The notes below the pieces were generated by a model. That model saw only the letters and a list, made by a program, of their open reading frames with translations, searched no databases and was not told the origin of the DNA. The translations under genes were made by a program, and so were the position numbers. Below, in pieces: positions 23,800 to 34,039 of a stretch of DNA of 39,063 nucleotides (the stretch's first letter is position 1; every line of letters begins with the position of its first letter). The stretch covers positions 1-39,063 of the forward strand of contig CAILHX010000040.1 of NCBI GenBank assembly GCA_903834185.1, written 5' to 3'. Source of the DNA: an uncultured Methylophilaceae bacterium. Its GTDB lineage: Bacteria > Pseudomonadota > Gammaproteobacteria > Burkholderiales > Methylophilaceae.

Positions 23800-25932
23800 T
23801 TAACGCATCTCCACCTGCACCAGATTGTCTGAAAACGTCGTTGAATGCCCCATATCGCCAAACTCGGCCGAGCTGATGCAATTCACTGTGCCGTTGTTGA
23901 GTTGGCGCCAGTAACCCAGCGTGGCGACGATAATGCCCGGATTCACGTCCTTGGTGATGCGGGCATCGCCTTCAAACGCTCCCCGGTCATTGAATACGCG
24001 CACAGTGCTGCCTTCCGAGATGCCGCGCATTTCAGCGTCTGCCGGGTGGATCATCACGAACTGCTCACCCTGGCCTTTAATCTTGTTGTCTATATTGGCA
24101 TAACAGGAATTCAGGAAGCCGTGGCTCTTGGGTGAGATGATGCTGAGCGGGAATCTGGCAGCGAGTGCCGGGCTGCTTTGTATCGACTCACGATTCGCCA
24201 CGTATCCGGGCAGCGGGTCGAGGTCTTCCAGCGGCTGGAAGCCTTCGTACATCTGGCGGAACGGGCCGGCGACGAAATTCTTGGCACCTTCAACCATGAG
24301 CATGCATTTGCCGGTGGGGGTAGGGAAGTTGCCTTTCTTGTGCGGGGCGCGATCATCCTTGGTGCCCACTTTCAGACGTGCAAACCCGTGCTTGCGCATG
24401 TACTCAAGATCTATGCCTTCGCAAGCGGGTGAATCCCATGCCACGTAGTTTTCCAGACATTCGCTATCCGACCATTTGAAATTGTCTTCCTCATAGCCCA
24501 AGCGTTTCGCCAGGCGGCGGAAGATCTCATTATTGGGGATCGCTTCGCCGGGCGGGTCTATGCACTTGGTATTGTAGGTCAGGTACAAATGCCCCCAGGA
24601 CAGGATCATGTCTTCCATCTCTGCCCCCATGGCCGCAGGTAACACAATGTCGGCATACGCTGCGGTATCCGAGATGAAGTGGTCGGCGACGATGGTGAAC
24701 AGATCCTCGCGCTGCAGGCCAGCGACGATCTTGTCGGTTTCTGGCGATTGCGTCACAGGGTTGGTGTTCCACACCATCAGCGACTTTATCGGCGTCTCTA
24801 ATTTAAGCTCTCCTAACAGCGCGCGACCCAGTTGCAGGATATTCACCACCGGCGTGCCTTCAGGAATCAGGTCCGGACGGCAGATGACATCGAAGCGGTA
24901 GGGGTGCTCCCATACCGGGAACTGCAATACCCCGCCGCCCACATGGCGCCATGCGCCTATCAAGGCAGGCAGGCAAGTCACCGCGCGTATGGCCTGGCTG
25001 CCGCCATAGCTGCGCTCCAACGCTACGCCCATGCGGATCGCAGCAGGCGGCGTGGTGGCATATTCTCTGGACAGTTTGCGGATATCTGCAGCCGGAATGC
25101 CGGTGATTTCTTCGGCCCATTCCGGCGTGCAAGTCGCGGCTCTGGCTGCCAGTTCCTTATATCCTACGGTGTAGTTGTCTACGTAATCCTGATCCACCAG
25201 CCCTTCGCCTATGATCACATTCATCATTGCCATTGCCAGCGCGCCATCGGTGCCGGGCTTGGGTGCGAGGTGCCAGTCGGCTTCCTTGGCGGTCTTGGAG
25301 GCATATGAGTCAATCACCACGACCTTGGCGCCTAGCTTCTGCGCATCTTTGACGATATGCCAGTGGTGCAGGTTGGTGCTGACCGAGTTGCATGCCCAGA
25401 TGATGATGTATCTGGAATGGATGAAACTTTCCGGGTCTACCCCGGCCGTCGGTCCTACAGTCAACAGCCATGCGGTACATGAGCCTTCGCCACAGAAAGT
25501 GCGTTCGCATACCGTGGCGCCCATGCGGTTGAAAAAAGCATCGCCGCCGTTGAGGCCATGCACCAGTCCCTGATTGCCGAGATAGCTGGCTGGCAAAATA
25601 GCCCGCGGACCGTCTTCCTTGATGATGGTTTGCCAGCGGCTGACGATCTCGTCCAGCGCTTCATCCCAGCTGATGCGCTTGAACTGTTTGCTGCCCTTGG
25701 GGCCGGTTCTTTTCATCGGATACAACAGGCGGTCGGGATGGTAGTGACGTTTTTCGTAGTCTTTCAATTTCACGCATAAGCCGCCGCGCGTCATCGGGTG
25801 GTCTTTGTTGCCGGTCACTGAAATGAGTTTTTTATCCTTGACCGTAAACACCATGCTGCAGGTGTCTGGGCAATCGTGCGGGCAACCGCCGTGGAAAGTC
25901 TCGGTATTATCTACAGGCTTGTTCATCTCCAT
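23800..25932 (-). CDS. Cytoplasmic molybdopterin oxidoreductase (DMSO reductase family)
   Basis: 710 residues. The N-terminal [4Fe-4S] motif is Cys17-x3-Cys21-x3-Cys25-x27-Cys53, followed by molybdopterin domains (RISWDEALDEIVSRW, NPVTQSPET, DTAAYADIVLPAAMGAEMED) and the C-terminal dinucleotide-binding domain (SPKSHGFLNSCY...GISEGSTVRVFNDRG). There is no Tat signal, so it is cytoplasmic. Several Cys and Ser in CERTFCGEGSC near 145 are candidates for the Mo ligand. No electron-transfer subunits or maturation genes are adjacent. It resembles orphan YoaE-like members of the family; the substrate cannot be read from sequence. Confidence 0.9.
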   Translation of the reverse strand: MEMNKPVDNTETFHGGCPHDCPDTCSMVFTVKDKKLISVTGNKDHPMTRGGLCVKLKDYEKRHYHPDRLLYPMKRTGPKGSKQFKRISWDEALDEIVSRWQTIIKEDGPRAILPASYLGNQGLVHGLNGGDAFFNRMGATVCERTFCGEGSCTAWLLTVGPTAGVDPESFIHSRYIIIWACNSVSTNLHHWHIVKDAQKLGAKVVVIDSYASKTAKEADWHLAPKPGTDGALAMAMMNVIIGEGLVDQDYVDNYTVGYKELAARAATCTPEWAEEITGIPAADIRKLSREYATTPPAAIRMGVALERSYGGSQAIRAVTCLPALIGAWRHVGGGVLQFPVWEHPYRFDVICRPDLIPEGTPVVNILQLGRALLGELKLETPIKSLMVWNTNPVTQSPETDKIVAGLQREDLFTIVADHFISDTAAYADIVLPAAMGAEMEDMILSWGHLYLTYNTKCIDPPGEAIPNNEIFRRLAKRLGYEEDNFKWSDSECLENYVAWDSPACEGIDLEYMRKHGFARLKVGTKDDRAPHKKGNFPTPTGKCMLMVEGAKNFVAGPFRQMYEGFQPLEDLDPLPGYVANRESIQSSPALAARFPLSIISPKSHGFLNSCYANIDNKIKGQGEQFVMIHPADAEMRGISEGSTVRVFNDRGAFEGDARITKDVNPGIIVATLGYWRQLNNGTVNCISSAEFGDMGHSTTFSDNLVQVEMR

Positions 25933-26177
25933 CTCCTCTAGTCACAATCGAATTGATTTTTAACGGCTTATCAGGCCATGCTATACAGGACTGTATAAAT
26001 GTCAAGCATGCTTATTTTGCGGGCTTTTCTGGCGCACTGTGCGGTGAAAAAAGCAACACAGTCAGGGTGGATATCTAATCTTTAGGACAAGTCGTTATTC
26101 CTAGGTACGCATTGCGCTATGGCTATAGGTGGTCGAGCACAAAACTGCCGGGCAATCCCAGACCTAGTATCCTGAAT

Positions 26178-26636
<459 letters not shown>

Positions 26637-26742
26637 TTACTTTGCTTATGTATGGAGGCTCACGCCTGCTTCAAGGGCATTATGCCGCGATATGCTAAAA
26701 TAGCATCAAATCCTTAACGAGCTAAACCTGTCCAACTAAATC

Positions 26743-27858
26743 ATGTCTGGCAATACTCTGGGCTTATTATTTACTGTCACCTCTTTCGGCGAATCACACG
26801 GCCCGGCGATAGGCTGCGTGGTCGACGGCTGCCCGCCCGGAATGGGACTGACTGAGGCGGACATACAAGCCGATCTGGACCGACGCAAACCCGGCACTTC
26901 GCGCCATGTGACGCAACGCCGTGAGCCGGATACGGTGGAAATATTATCGGGTGTATTCGAAGGCAAAACCACCGGCACTCCAATCGCCTTGCTGATACGC
27001 AACGAAGACCAGAAAAGCAAAGACTATGGCAATCTGGTAGATACTTTCCGCCCTGGGCATGCCGATTATGTGTACACCCAAAAATACGGCTTCCGTGATT
27101 ATCGGGGCGGCGGACGCTCTTCAGCACGCGAAACTGCCGTACGCGTGGCAGCAGCGGCAATTGCGCGCAAATGGCTGCATGAGAAATTCGGCGTAGTGAT
27201 ACGCGGTTACATGAGCCAACTGGGCGAAGTGCAGATACCGTTCCAGACCTGGGATAGCGTGAACGACAATCCCTTCTTCTGCCCTGCGCCAGAGATGGTG
27301 CCGCAACTGGAAGAATATATGGACAAGCTGCGCAAGTCCGGTGATTCTGTGGGTGCCAAGATCACCGTGGTAGCCGAGAATGTGCCGGTAGGCTGGGGTG
27401 AGCCGGTTTATGACCGGCTGGATGCCGAGCTGGCTTATGCATTGATGAGTATTAACGCGGTCAAAGGAGTCGAGATCGGATCCGGTTTTGCCTCAGTGGC
27501 GCAAAAAGGTACCGAGCATGGTGACGAGATGACGCCGCAAGGATTTTTGAGTAACAATGCCGGAGGTGTATTGGGTGGCATTTCCACCGGGCAGGATATC
27601 GTGGCCAGTATCGCGGTCAAGCCTACTTCCAGCATCCGCCTCGACCGAAATACGGTAGACAGCAAGGGTGAGGCGGTGATCGTGAATACGCATGGCCGCC
27701 ATGACCCATGTGTAGGCATACGCGCCACGCCCATTGCCGAAGCGATGCTGGCGCTGGTACTGATGGATCAAGCGTTACGCCATCGTGCGCAATGCGGTGA
27801 TGTATTGAGCAGCATGCCCAGGATTCCTGCTTCTGTAAAAAAGGGCGCTGTAAAATAG
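26743..27858 (+). CDS. aroC: Chorismate synthase
   Basis: Last shikimate step: EPSP to chorismate, using reduced FMN. 371 residues, with the three family signatures: [24 protein letters not shown] at the N-terminus, [22 protein letters not shown] near 125 and the C-terminal [20 protein letters not shown] 26743 matches the canonical N-terminus MSGNTLG. A YdcH-like gene follows after 48 bp. Confidence 0.97.
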   Translation: MSGNTLGLLFTVTSFGESHGPAIGCVVDGCPPGMGLTEADIQADLDRRKPGTSRHVTQRREPDTVEILSGVFEGKTTGTPIALLIRNEDQKSKDYGNLVDTFRPGHADYVYTQKYGFRDYRGGGRSSARETAVRVAAAAIARKWLHEKFGVVIRGYMSQLGEVQIPFQTWDSVNDNPFFCPAPEMVPQLEEYMDKLRKSGDSVGAKITVVAENVPVGWGEPVYDRLDAELAYALMSINAVKGVEIGSGFASVAQKGTEHGDEMTPQGFLSNNAGGVLGGISTGQDIVASIAVKPTSSIRLDRNTVDSKGEAVIVNTHGRHDPCVGIRATPIAEAMLALVLMDQALRHRAQCGDVLSSMPRIPASVKKGAVK

Positions 27859-27906
27859 TCAAAAACAAGAGATGTATAACAATCAAGATATCCGTTTGAG
27901 GAGAAT

Positions 27907-28146
27907 ATGATGGATCCCGATCAGCATGCACTAGTTAAAGACTTTCCACAGTATCGCGAGAAGATTCACACTTTAAAGACCACAAACGCGCATTTCACCA
28001 GGTTATTCAATGAGTATCAAAACCTGACCAATGAAGTTGAACATCTTGAGATTGATGGAATCCCGATGGGGGATGTGTCGTTTGAAGAATTGAAAAAGAA
28101 GCGTATTCGGCTCAAGGATGAGCTTTACGCGATACTGATCGCATAG
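27907..28146 (+). CDS. YdcH-like (DUF465) small coiled-coil protein
   Basis: 79 residues, highly charged and helical, with the family pattern FPQYREKIHTLKTTNAHFTRLFNEYQ and LKKKRIRLKDELYAIL. The function of YdcH proteins is unknown. GAGGAG lies 4 nt before the first of two ATG codons (7 before the second). It is followed by its own terminator, so it forms an aroC-linked or single unit. Confidence 0.88.
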   Translation: MMDPDQHALVKDFPQYREKIHTLKTTNAHFTRLFNEYQNLTNEVEHLEIDGIPMGDVSFEELKKKRIRLKDELYAILIA

Positions 28147-28157
28147 TTAAAGTGAGT

Positions 28158-28183
28158 AAGCCGGTCGCAAGCCGGCTTTTTTG
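28158..28183 (+). terminator. Rho-independent terminator
   Basis: AAGCCGG (28158-28164) / CCGGCTT (28172-28178) followed by TTTTTG, 12 bp after the YdcH-like gene. Canonical geometry. Confidence 0.85.
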
Positions 28184-28233
28184 TCACCACACTTGCTGAG
28201 TCACGCCTTGTAATTTGACTGCATAATCACAGC

Positions 28234-29385
28234 ATGCGCGCATCAACTTATTGGCGGCTATCGGCCGCTTATTTTTTCTACTGTACCTTTGTCGGGGCAT
28301 TCGCCCCCTATTTTGGGCTGTACCTGAAGTCGCTGGCATTCTCCGCATTCCAGATCGGCGTGCTGATGAGCCTGTATCAAGTGGCGCGCATCTTCATGCC
28401 CAATGCCTGGGGCTGGCTGGCAGACCGCACCGGAAAAAGCGTGCGCATCGTGCAACTGACTACATTAGCCACCCTGGTGCTCTATCTGGGGGTGTTTGCG
28501 GGTACAGGTTTTTACTGGCTGTTCGCTGTCATCGGGTTGATGTGCATATTCTGGAGCGCGCCCATGCCGTTACTGGAGTCCGTTACCCTCGGACATCTGG
28601 GGGCGGCAGCCTCAAGTTATGGACGTATCCGGTTGTGGGGTTCAATCGGCTTTATCGTGACCGTCATCGGCTTGGGTTATTGGCTGGATTACTCCTCTAT
28701 CCATAGCTTGTTGTGGGTCATTTTCTGGCTGCTCGCTGCGACGCTGCTGGTCACACTATGGCTGCCCGGTGTCAGCATCCCGCATCATGAGAGTGCACAG
28801 GCCAGTGTATGGCAGATACTGCGCCGTCCGGAGGTTGCGGCATTCCTTGCCGCCTGTTTCCTGATGGCTGCGGCGCATGGTGTATATAACACTTTCTATT
28901 CCATTTATCTGGTCGATCACGGTTATAGCAAGACCGTGGTGGGCTTGCTGTGGGCGACGGGAGTCATCGGCGAAGTATTGATATTTCTGGCGATGTCGAA
29001 GCTTACGCACAGGTTCGGATTAAGACGTATTTTACTCGCGAGTTTTGCGTTGGCCGTGGTGCGTTTTCTGCTGATAGGTTGGGGTGTATCCAGCCTCGCT
29101 TTGCTGTTTCTGGCGCAACCCATGCATGCTGCAACCTTCGGTTCTTTTCATGCCTCGGCAGTAGCTGTGACGCAACGCTATTTCCGCGGACGGCATCATT
29201 CCAAGGGGCAGGCCATTTATACCAGCGTTTCATACGGCCTGGGCGGCACGGTGGGAGGTTTGTTAAGTGGCTGGATGTGGGAGGGCGCAGGGCCTACCGT
29301 GGTTTTCAGCTTGTGTTCAGCCGGCGCCCTGATCGCATTTGTACTGATGTGGCGATGGGTAAAGCTGCAGCCGGAGCATGCATAA
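28234..29385 (+). CDS. MFS transporter, HcaT-like (MFS_1_like)
   Basis: 383 residues with 12 predicted membrane helices. It begins WRLSAAYFFYCTFVGAFAPYFGLYL and has FQIGVLMSLYQVARIFMPNAWGWLADRTG, the hallmark of the 3-phenylpropionate permease (HcaT)-like branch. SYGRIRLWGSIGFI and YFRGRHHSKGQAIYTSVSYGLGG also fit. The transported compound is unknown. The stop codon is built into the following terminator. Confidence 0.9.
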   Translation: MRASTYWRLSAAYFFYCTFVGAFAPYFGLYLKSLAFSAFQIGVLMSLYQVARIFMPNAWGWLADRTGKSVRIVQLTTLATLVLYLGVFAGTGFYWLFAVIGLMCIFWSAPMPLLESVTLGHLGAAASSYGRIRLWGSIGFIVTVIGLGYWLDYSSIHSLLWVIFWLLAATLLVTLWLPGVSIPHHESAQASVWQILRRPEVAAFLAACFLMAAAHGVYNTFYSIYLVDHGYSKTVVGLLWATGVIGEVLIFLAMSKLTHRFGLRRILLASFALAVVRFLLIGWGVSSLALLFLAQPMHAATFGSFHASAVAVTQRYFRGRHHSKGQAIYTSVSYGLGGTVGGLLSGWMWEGAGPTVVFSLCSAGALIAFVLMWRWVKLQPEHA

Positions 29386-29410
29386 AAAAGCGCAGATGAC
29401 TGCGCTTTTT
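29385..29410. terminator. Bidirectional terminator between the MFS gene and the small minus-strand gene
   Basis: AAAAAGCGCAG / CTGCGCTTTTT, an 11-bp perfect stem with loop ATGA. It has A and T runs on both sides, so it works in both directions. It includes the last base of the MFS stop and two bases of the stop codon of the small gene 29409-29549. Confidence 0.9.
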
Positions 29411-29549
29411 ATTTCGAGATCAACTGTCCGATGATGCTGGCGCTGAGTGTATCCAGGCTTCCTGCAAAAGCACTTGCAGTAAATAATAAACATACTGATA
29501 TCGCAATAAATATGTACGACATTGAAAGTGCAATCGTAGAGGGGTTCAT
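29409..29549 (-). CDS. 46-residue secreted or membrane micropeptide
   Basis: Sequence starts MNPSTIALSMSYIFIAISV and has a hydrophobic core, then ASAFA, a textbook signal-peptidase site. A mature tail GSLDTLSASIIGQLISK of 17 residues would remain. Support for a real gene: AGGAG 6 nt before ATG 29549, a sigma-54-type promoter about 75 bp upstream (29622-29638), and a strong terminator exactly at the stop codon. It may be an exported peptide or, if uncleaved, an inner-membrane peptide. No family recognised. Confidence 0.65.
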   Translation of the reverse strand: MNPSTIALSMSYIFIAISVCLLFTASAFAGSLDTLSASIIGQLISK

Positions 29550-29621
29550 TTCATTACTCCTTCTATAGTTAAAAACATATTACGAAACCCGGCAAGTCCT
29601 GATTCAAGTTGACAGTGCTTA

Positions 29622-29638
29622 AGCATCAGATGTGCCAA
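29622..29638 (-). promoter_or_regulatory. Sigma-54 promoter upstream of the micropeptide gene
   Basis: Minus strand: TTGGCACATCTGATGCT. The -24 element TGGCAC is perfect; the -12 element ATGCT differs at one base from TTGCT. GG-GC spacing is the exact 10 bases. The predicted leader is about 60 nt. Confidence 0.7.
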
Positions 29639-29664
29639 GCATAGTTTGGTAATGTGATAGCGGC

Positions 29665-29691
29665 GTTAATAAATGGTTAACTATTTGTTAA
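29665..29691. repeat. Three GTTAA repeats with 11-bp period
   Basis: GTTAA starts at 29665, 29676 and 29687, exactly one helical turn apart. The last two form the dyad TTAAC-N5-GTTAA. The cluster lies 28-54 bp upstream of the -24 element of the micropeptide promoter, a plausible activator-binding cluster. Confidence 0.45.
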
Positions 29692-29887
29692 AAAAGATTT
29701 TTATTTTTACGTCTGGATTTCCGGCATTGAGCGCTGTGCGGGTTTTTGGCGGCATATCTGCCCTGAAGTGGTGCTGAAGGGTAAAGCATCCGTTACGACT
29801 TTTGTTGCTTATGCAGCAGGAAGTTATAGCGCAGTTAAATAGGTTTTGCGTTGCGGTTTGGTCGCATGTAAACCTCGGCTGACTTTA

Positions 29888-29960
29888 GGGGAATAAGCCT
29901 TGCCGTTTGTCACGCTCTATCTGAGCGTAAGCTGAATGATTGTGTATAGACTCGAATTTT
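29888..29960 (-). pseudogene. Duplicated 3' fragment of folE2
   Basis: About 73 bp nearly identical to 30030-30103, the real folE2 3' end. It still encodes the last 20 residues of FolE2 ([11 protein letters not shown]...IERDKRQG) with one Leu to Gln change, then reads through to LFP and a stop. The sequence further 5' does not match folE2, so only the tail was duplicated. Confidence 0.8.
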
Positions 29961-30035
29961 GGCTCCGGCCGCCGCTAGCGCGGCTTAACACGACTGCGTC
30001 AGGTTAGCCTGCAACGAAATTTCGAGTACGGGGAA

Positions 30036-30842
30036 TCAACCTTGCCGTTTATCACGTTCTATCAGAGCGTAAGCCGAATGATTGTGTATAGACTCGAAAT
30101 TTTCCGACTCCACTACATAGGCATCGATACGGTTTTCTTCATTCAATTTGGCTGCGATGTCGCGCACCATGTCTTCCACGAACTTTGGATTGTCGTATGC
30201 ATGTTCGGTGACATATTTCTCATCCGGGCGCTTCAGCAAGCCATACAACTGGCATGAGGCCTGCTCCTCGACGAGCCTGATCAGGTCCTCAATCCAGATA
30301 AAGTCGTTGATTTCTGCCGTGACCGTGACGTGCGAGCGCTGGTTATGTGCGCCGTAATCCGATATCTGCTTGGAGCAAGGGCACAAGCTGGTGACCGGCA
30401 CAACCACTTTGATCGTGACATGGTATGCACCATTCCTGATCTCGCCGATAAACGTCACCTCGTAATCCAGCAAGCTTTGCACGCCCGAAACCGGTGCGGA
30501 CTTGTTGACGAAGTAATGGAAGGTCATTTCGATATAACCGGAATTCGCTTCCAGACGTTTCACCATCTCACGTAGTATGGTTTCGAAATTTTCGATGGAG
30601 ATCTCGCGCTCGTTCATGTTGAGTATCTCGACAAAACGAGACATGTGCGTGCCTTTGAAGTTGTGAGGCAAATGCACATACATATTGAACATGGCGATGG
30701 TGTGCTGCACACCGCTGGACTTGTCCTTGACCATGATGGGATGACGGATGGACTTGATGCCCACCTTGTCTATCGCGAGGTGGCGCACGTCTGGCGTGTT
30801 TTGCACATCTTCAATAGGAGCGGGAGGAGCAGGATGGTTCAT
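30036..30842 (-). CDS. folE2: GTP cyclohydrolase FolE2
   Basis: Type IB GTP cyclohydrolase (GTP to 7,8-dihydroneopterin triphosphate, first step of folate and queuosine-related pathways). 268 residues, with [34 protein letters not shown], the metal-site [10 protein letters not shown] and [14 protein letters not shown] at the C-terminus, all typical. The gene stands downstream of dxs on the same strand with a 76-bp gap. Its 3' end is partly duplicated downstream. Confidence 0.95.
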   Translation of the reverse strand: MNHPAPPAPIEDVQNTPDVRHLAIDKVGIKSIRHPIMVKDKSSGVQHTIAMFNMYVHLPHNFKGTHMSRFVEILNMNEREISIENFETILREMVKRLEANSGYIEMTFHYFVNKSAPVSGVQSLLDYEVTFIGEIRNGAYHVTIKVVVPVTSLCPCSKQISDYGAHNQRSHVTVTAEINDFIWIEDLIRLVEEQASCQLYGLLKRPDEKYVTEHAYDNPKFVEDMVRDIAAKLNEENRIDAYVVESENFESIHNHSAYALIERDKRQG

Positions 30843-30918
30843 GGTCTAGGTCTTTATGTGAGTGATTCTATGTTGGATGCCGCTTCTAAATATTTGCCCG
30901 GAATAATAGTTGAGTATA

Positions 30919-32790
30919 TCACTGGGGTATTATTTCTTCAATCCCCGCTACTTGCCTGATGGCGTTGATGATCCCCGATGCGTCCAGACCACATGCCGCC
31001 AGCATAGCTTCTGTATTGCCATGCTCTATGAAGGTATCAGGCAAGCCCAATCGCAGGCACGGGGTATGACTCCTATTTTCCTGAAGAGTTTCCATGACCG
31101 CACTGCCTGCACCTCCCTCCAGTGCATTTTCTTCTACCGTCACCAGTAACTCGTGCTTGGCGGCAAGCTGGCACAGCAGTTCGACATCCATCGGTTTCAC
31201 AAAGCGCATGTTGACCACCGTTGCATCCAGCGTTTCGCCTGCTTTCATGGATTCCGTCAGCATACTGCCAAAAGCCAGAATGGCGATTTTCTTGCCTTGA
31301 CGTCTGATCTCCCCTTTGCCGATAGGTAGCGAAGTGAGCGCAGTATCCACCTCCACCCCGGGGCCGCTGCCACGGGGGTAGCGCACCGCGGCGGGTCCTT
31401 CATGTTGAAAACCGGTAGTGAGCATTTGCCGGCATTCGTTCTCATCACTGGGAACCATCACCAGCATATTCGGGATGCATCTGAGGTAGCTGAGATCGAA
31501 ACTCCCGGCATGGGTGGGACCATCCGCGCCCACCAGGCCTGCGCGGTCTATCGCCAGTAGTACCGGCAGATTTTGCAGAGCGATGTCATGGATCAACTGA
31601 TCGTAAGCGCGCTGCAGAAATGTGGAATAGATCGCCACTACCGGTTTTATGCCATCGCACGCCAATCCGCCGGCAAAGGTAAGCGCATGCTGCTCGGCGA
31701 TGCCCACATCAAAGTAGCGTTCGGGATACTTTTCCTGGAATTTGTTCAGTCCGGAGCCATCGCACATGGCCGGGGTGATGGCAACCAGCCGGTAATCGGA
31801 GTCAGCCATATCTACCAGCCAGTCACCGAAGACCTGGGTATAACTGGGCTTGCCCGTCGCGTTATTGGCTTTAGATCCGGTCCCGTTCTCGGGATCGAAT
31901 TTGCCCACGCCGTGATATTTCCCCGGGTCGTCTTCCGCCGGAGCATAGCCTTTGCCCTTTTGCGTGACAATATGCAGAAACTGCGGACCCTTCAGTTCCT
32001 TGATATTGGTGAGCGTGGTGACCAGTACCTCCATGTCATGTCCGTCTATCGGGCCGATATAATTAAAGCCGAATTCCTCGAACAGGGTACTGGGGGTCAT
32101 CATGCCTTTCATGTGCTCTTCGGCACGTTTGGCCAGTTCCAGTATCGGTGGCGCTACGCCCAATACCTTTTCCGTGCCCTGGCGCATGACGTTATAGAAG
32201 CGTCCTGACAATAGCTTGGCAAGATAGTTGTTGAGTGCGCCTACATTGGGTGAGATCGACATGTCGTTGTCGTTGAGTACCACCAGCAGGTTGGCATTCA
32301 TCGCTCCGGCGTTATTCAGAGCCTCGAACGCCATCCCGGCGGTCATCGCCCCATCGCCGATGATGGCAACTGCACGGCGCTCTGAGCGCAGTTGCTGTGC
32401 TGCTACCGCCATGCCCAGTGCAGCAGAGATCGAGGTGCTGGAGTGACCTGTTCCGAAAGCGTCGTATTCACTTTCCGTACGTCGCGGAAATCCGGCGATG
32501 CCTCCGCTCTGGCGCAGGTTGGCCATCGCTTCTCTTCGCCCGGTCAGTATTTTGTGCGGGTAAGTCTGATGGCCGACATCCCATACCAGACGGTCATCCG
32601 GTGTATTGAACACATAATGCAGGGCGATGCTGAGCTCTACCACGCCCAGATTGGAAGCCAGATGTCCGCCAGTCTTGGACACGCTGCTGATCAGCATCTG
32701 GCGTAACTCATCGGCCAGCGCAGGCAGTTCCTTGCGGCTGAGTGCGCGCAGTTGGCTGGGGTCATTAATCTGTTCGAGTAGGGTAGTCAT
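30919..32790 (-). CDS. dxs: 1-deoxy-D-xylulose-5-phosphate synthase
   Basis: First enzyme of the MEP isoprenoid pathway: pyruvate + glyceraldehyde 3-phosphate to DXP, ThDP-dependent. 623 residues, with [18 protein letters not shown], the ThDP motif [21 protein letters not shown], and the transketolase-type [17 protein letters not shown]. Its ATG overlaps the ispA stop (TGATG). It is the third gene of an xseB-ispA-dxs operon. Confidence 0.97.
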   Translation of the reverse strand: MTTLLEQINDPSQLRALSRKELPALADELRQMLISSVSKTGGHLASNLGVVELSIALHYVFNTPDDRLVWDVGHQTYPHKILTGRREAMANLRQSGGIAGFPRRTESEYDAFGTGHSSTSISAALGMAVAAQQLRSERRAVAIIGDGAMTAGMAFEALNNAGAMNANLLVVLNDNDMSISPNVGALNNYLAKLLSGRFYNVMRQGTEKVLGVAPPILELAKRAEEHMKGMMTPSTLFEEFGFNYIGPIDGHDMEVLVTTLTNIKELKGPQFLHIVTQKGKGYAPAEDDPGKYHGVGKFDPENGTGSKANNATGKPSYTQVFGDWLVDMADSDYRLVAITPAMCDGSGLNKFQEKYPERYFDVGIAEQHALTFAGGLACDGIKPVVAIYSTFLQRAYDQLIHDIALQNLPVLLAIDRAGLVGADGPTHAGSFDLSYLRCIPNMLVMVPSDENECRQMLTTGFQHEGPAAVRYPRGSGPGVEVDTALTSLPIGKGEIRRQGKKIAILAFGSMLTESMKAGETLDATVVNMRFVKPMDVELLCQLAAKHELLVTVEENALEGGAGSAVMETLQENRSHTPCLRLGLPDTFIEHGNTEAMLAACGLDASGIINAIRQVAGIEEIIPQ

Positions 32791-33752
32791 CAGTAAGCGC
32801 GTTGCATAATGTAATCGGCAATTTGGAGCAGGCGTACGCCGATATTGCCCCCGGCATTGTTCAGCTCGACTATAGGCTGGACGGCATGGTCATGCAATTC
32901 TGCGGCTAGCGCGCGCGCGCGGGTGACGCCAAGTATCGTGACATAAGTCGGTTTGTTGGCCTCCTTATCCTTGCCCGAGGTCTTGCCTAGTGTCGCAGTG
33001 TCTGCTTCACTGTCCAGAATGTCGTCTATCACCTGAAACGCCAGGCCGATATGCTTGGCATAATGATCCAGTGCCGAAAACACCGGCGTTGCGAACAAAG
33101 CAGAGTTGTCGGCATCGGCATGGGTATGCTTGTCGGAACACCATGCGCCCAATAACACGGCAGCGCGTATCAGCGCACCTGTCTTGCGCAAATGCATGAA
33201 TTCCAGCTGTTCCTGAGTCAATGCCAGCCCGACACTTTCCAGATCGATCGCCTGCCCGCCTGCCATGCCGCGCGAACCGGAAGCCTGTGCCAGCAAGTGC
33301 GTCATTTGTAACTGCTGGTGCGGGTTGCTATGCAATCCTGGTGTCGTCAGTACATCGAACGCCAGACTTTGCAACGCATCGCCTACCAGCAGCGCAGTGG
33401 CTTCATCAAACTCCTTGTGACATGAAGGCTTGCCGCGCCGCAGGTCGTCGTCGTCCATACAAGGCATATCGTCATGTACAAGTGAATAGGCGTGGATCAA
33501 CTCTACGGCACTGGCTGCGCGTGTCACTTTCGACTTCTCCGCCCCGCACAATTCACCTGCAGCGTGGGCGAGCAGGGCACGCACACGTTTGCCACCACCA
33601 AGTACCGCGTAACGCATGGCCTGATGCAATCGCTCCGGAGGCAGATGTGCTGCGGGCAGACATTGCGCCAGAGCTGTTTCTGTCGCCGACTGCACCTGTT
33701 GCGCCCATTGCCCGAAGTCGAGCGCACGGTTATCGTGTATGCCGTCAGTCAT
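32790..33752 (-). CDS. ispA: Farnesyl diphosphate synthase (polyprenyl synthetase)
   Basis: Condenses IPP with DMAPP/GPP. About 320 residues with both aspartate-rich motifs: [19 protein letters not shown] (first) and FQVIDDILD (second), plus [13 protein letters not shown] 33752 is preferred over TTG 33758; either overlaps the end of xseB by a few bases. It supplies prenyl diphosphates made from the dxs product of the next gene. Confidence 0.95.
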   Translation of the reverse strand: MTDGIHDNRALDFGQWAQQVQSATETALAQCLPAAHLPPERLHQAMRYAVLGGGKRVRALLAHAAGELCGAEKSKVTRAASAVELIHAYSLVHDDMPCMDDDDLRRGKPSCHKEFDEATALLVGDALQSLAFDVLTTPGLHSNPHQQLQMTHLLAQASGSRGMAGGQAIDLESVGLALTQEQLEFMHLRKTGALIRAAVLLGAWCSDKHTHADADNSALFATPVFSALDHYAKHIGLAFQVIDDILDSEADTATLGKTSGKDKEANKPTYVTILGVTRARALAAELHDHAVQPIVELNNAGGNIGVRLLQIADYIMQRAY

Positions 33753-33969
33753 CGGCAAAACTCTGCAGTGTGTTCTGATCGTTCAGGAGTCGTACTTTCT
33801 GTTCCGCATCCTGTAATGTCTGCTGGCAGAAACGCAGCAATTCCGCGCCGCGTTTGTAAGCGTCCAGTGACTGTTCCAGCGGCAATTGATTGCTCTCCAT
33901 TTGCGTGACGATAGCTTCAAGATCGGCCAGAGCGGCTTCAAAGTTGGTAGGCTGATTTGTTTTGGTCAT
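33745..33969 (-). CDS. xseB: Exodeoxyribonuclease VII small subunit
   Basis: 74 residues with the family pattern NFEAALADLEAIVTQMESNQLPLEQSLDAYKRGAELLRFCQQTLQDAEQKV. It pairs with XseA (not in this window). First gene of the overlapping xseB-ispA-dxs operon, an order conserved in many proteobacteria. Confidence 0.95.
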   Translation of the reverse strand: MTKTNQPTNFEAALADLEAIVTQMESNQLPLEQSLDAYKRGAELLRFCQQTLQDAEQKVRLLNDQNTLQSFADD

Positions 33970-34039
33970 GGGTTTGGATGAAGGTTTGCTTAAAGCTTAG
34001 ATTTTCTATCAATGCCGGGGTTTCAGGCTATTTTCAAAA

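Larger units (their letters stand above)
29550..30029. other. Non-coding stretch between the micropeptide gene and folE2
   Basis: It holds the micropeptide promoter (29622-29638), GTTAA repeats (29665-29691) and a degenerate copy of the folE2 3' end (29888-29960). GC-rich inverted repeats lie at about 29966-30012 (GCCGC/GCGGC and GGCTTAAC/GTTAGCC). No further gene was recognised. Confidence 0.6.

Noticed and set aside
23800-25932. Nitrite oxidoreductase or nitrate reductase alpha subunit
   Set aside because: Too short at 710 residues, no Tat signal, and no beta or gamma subunit genes nearby.
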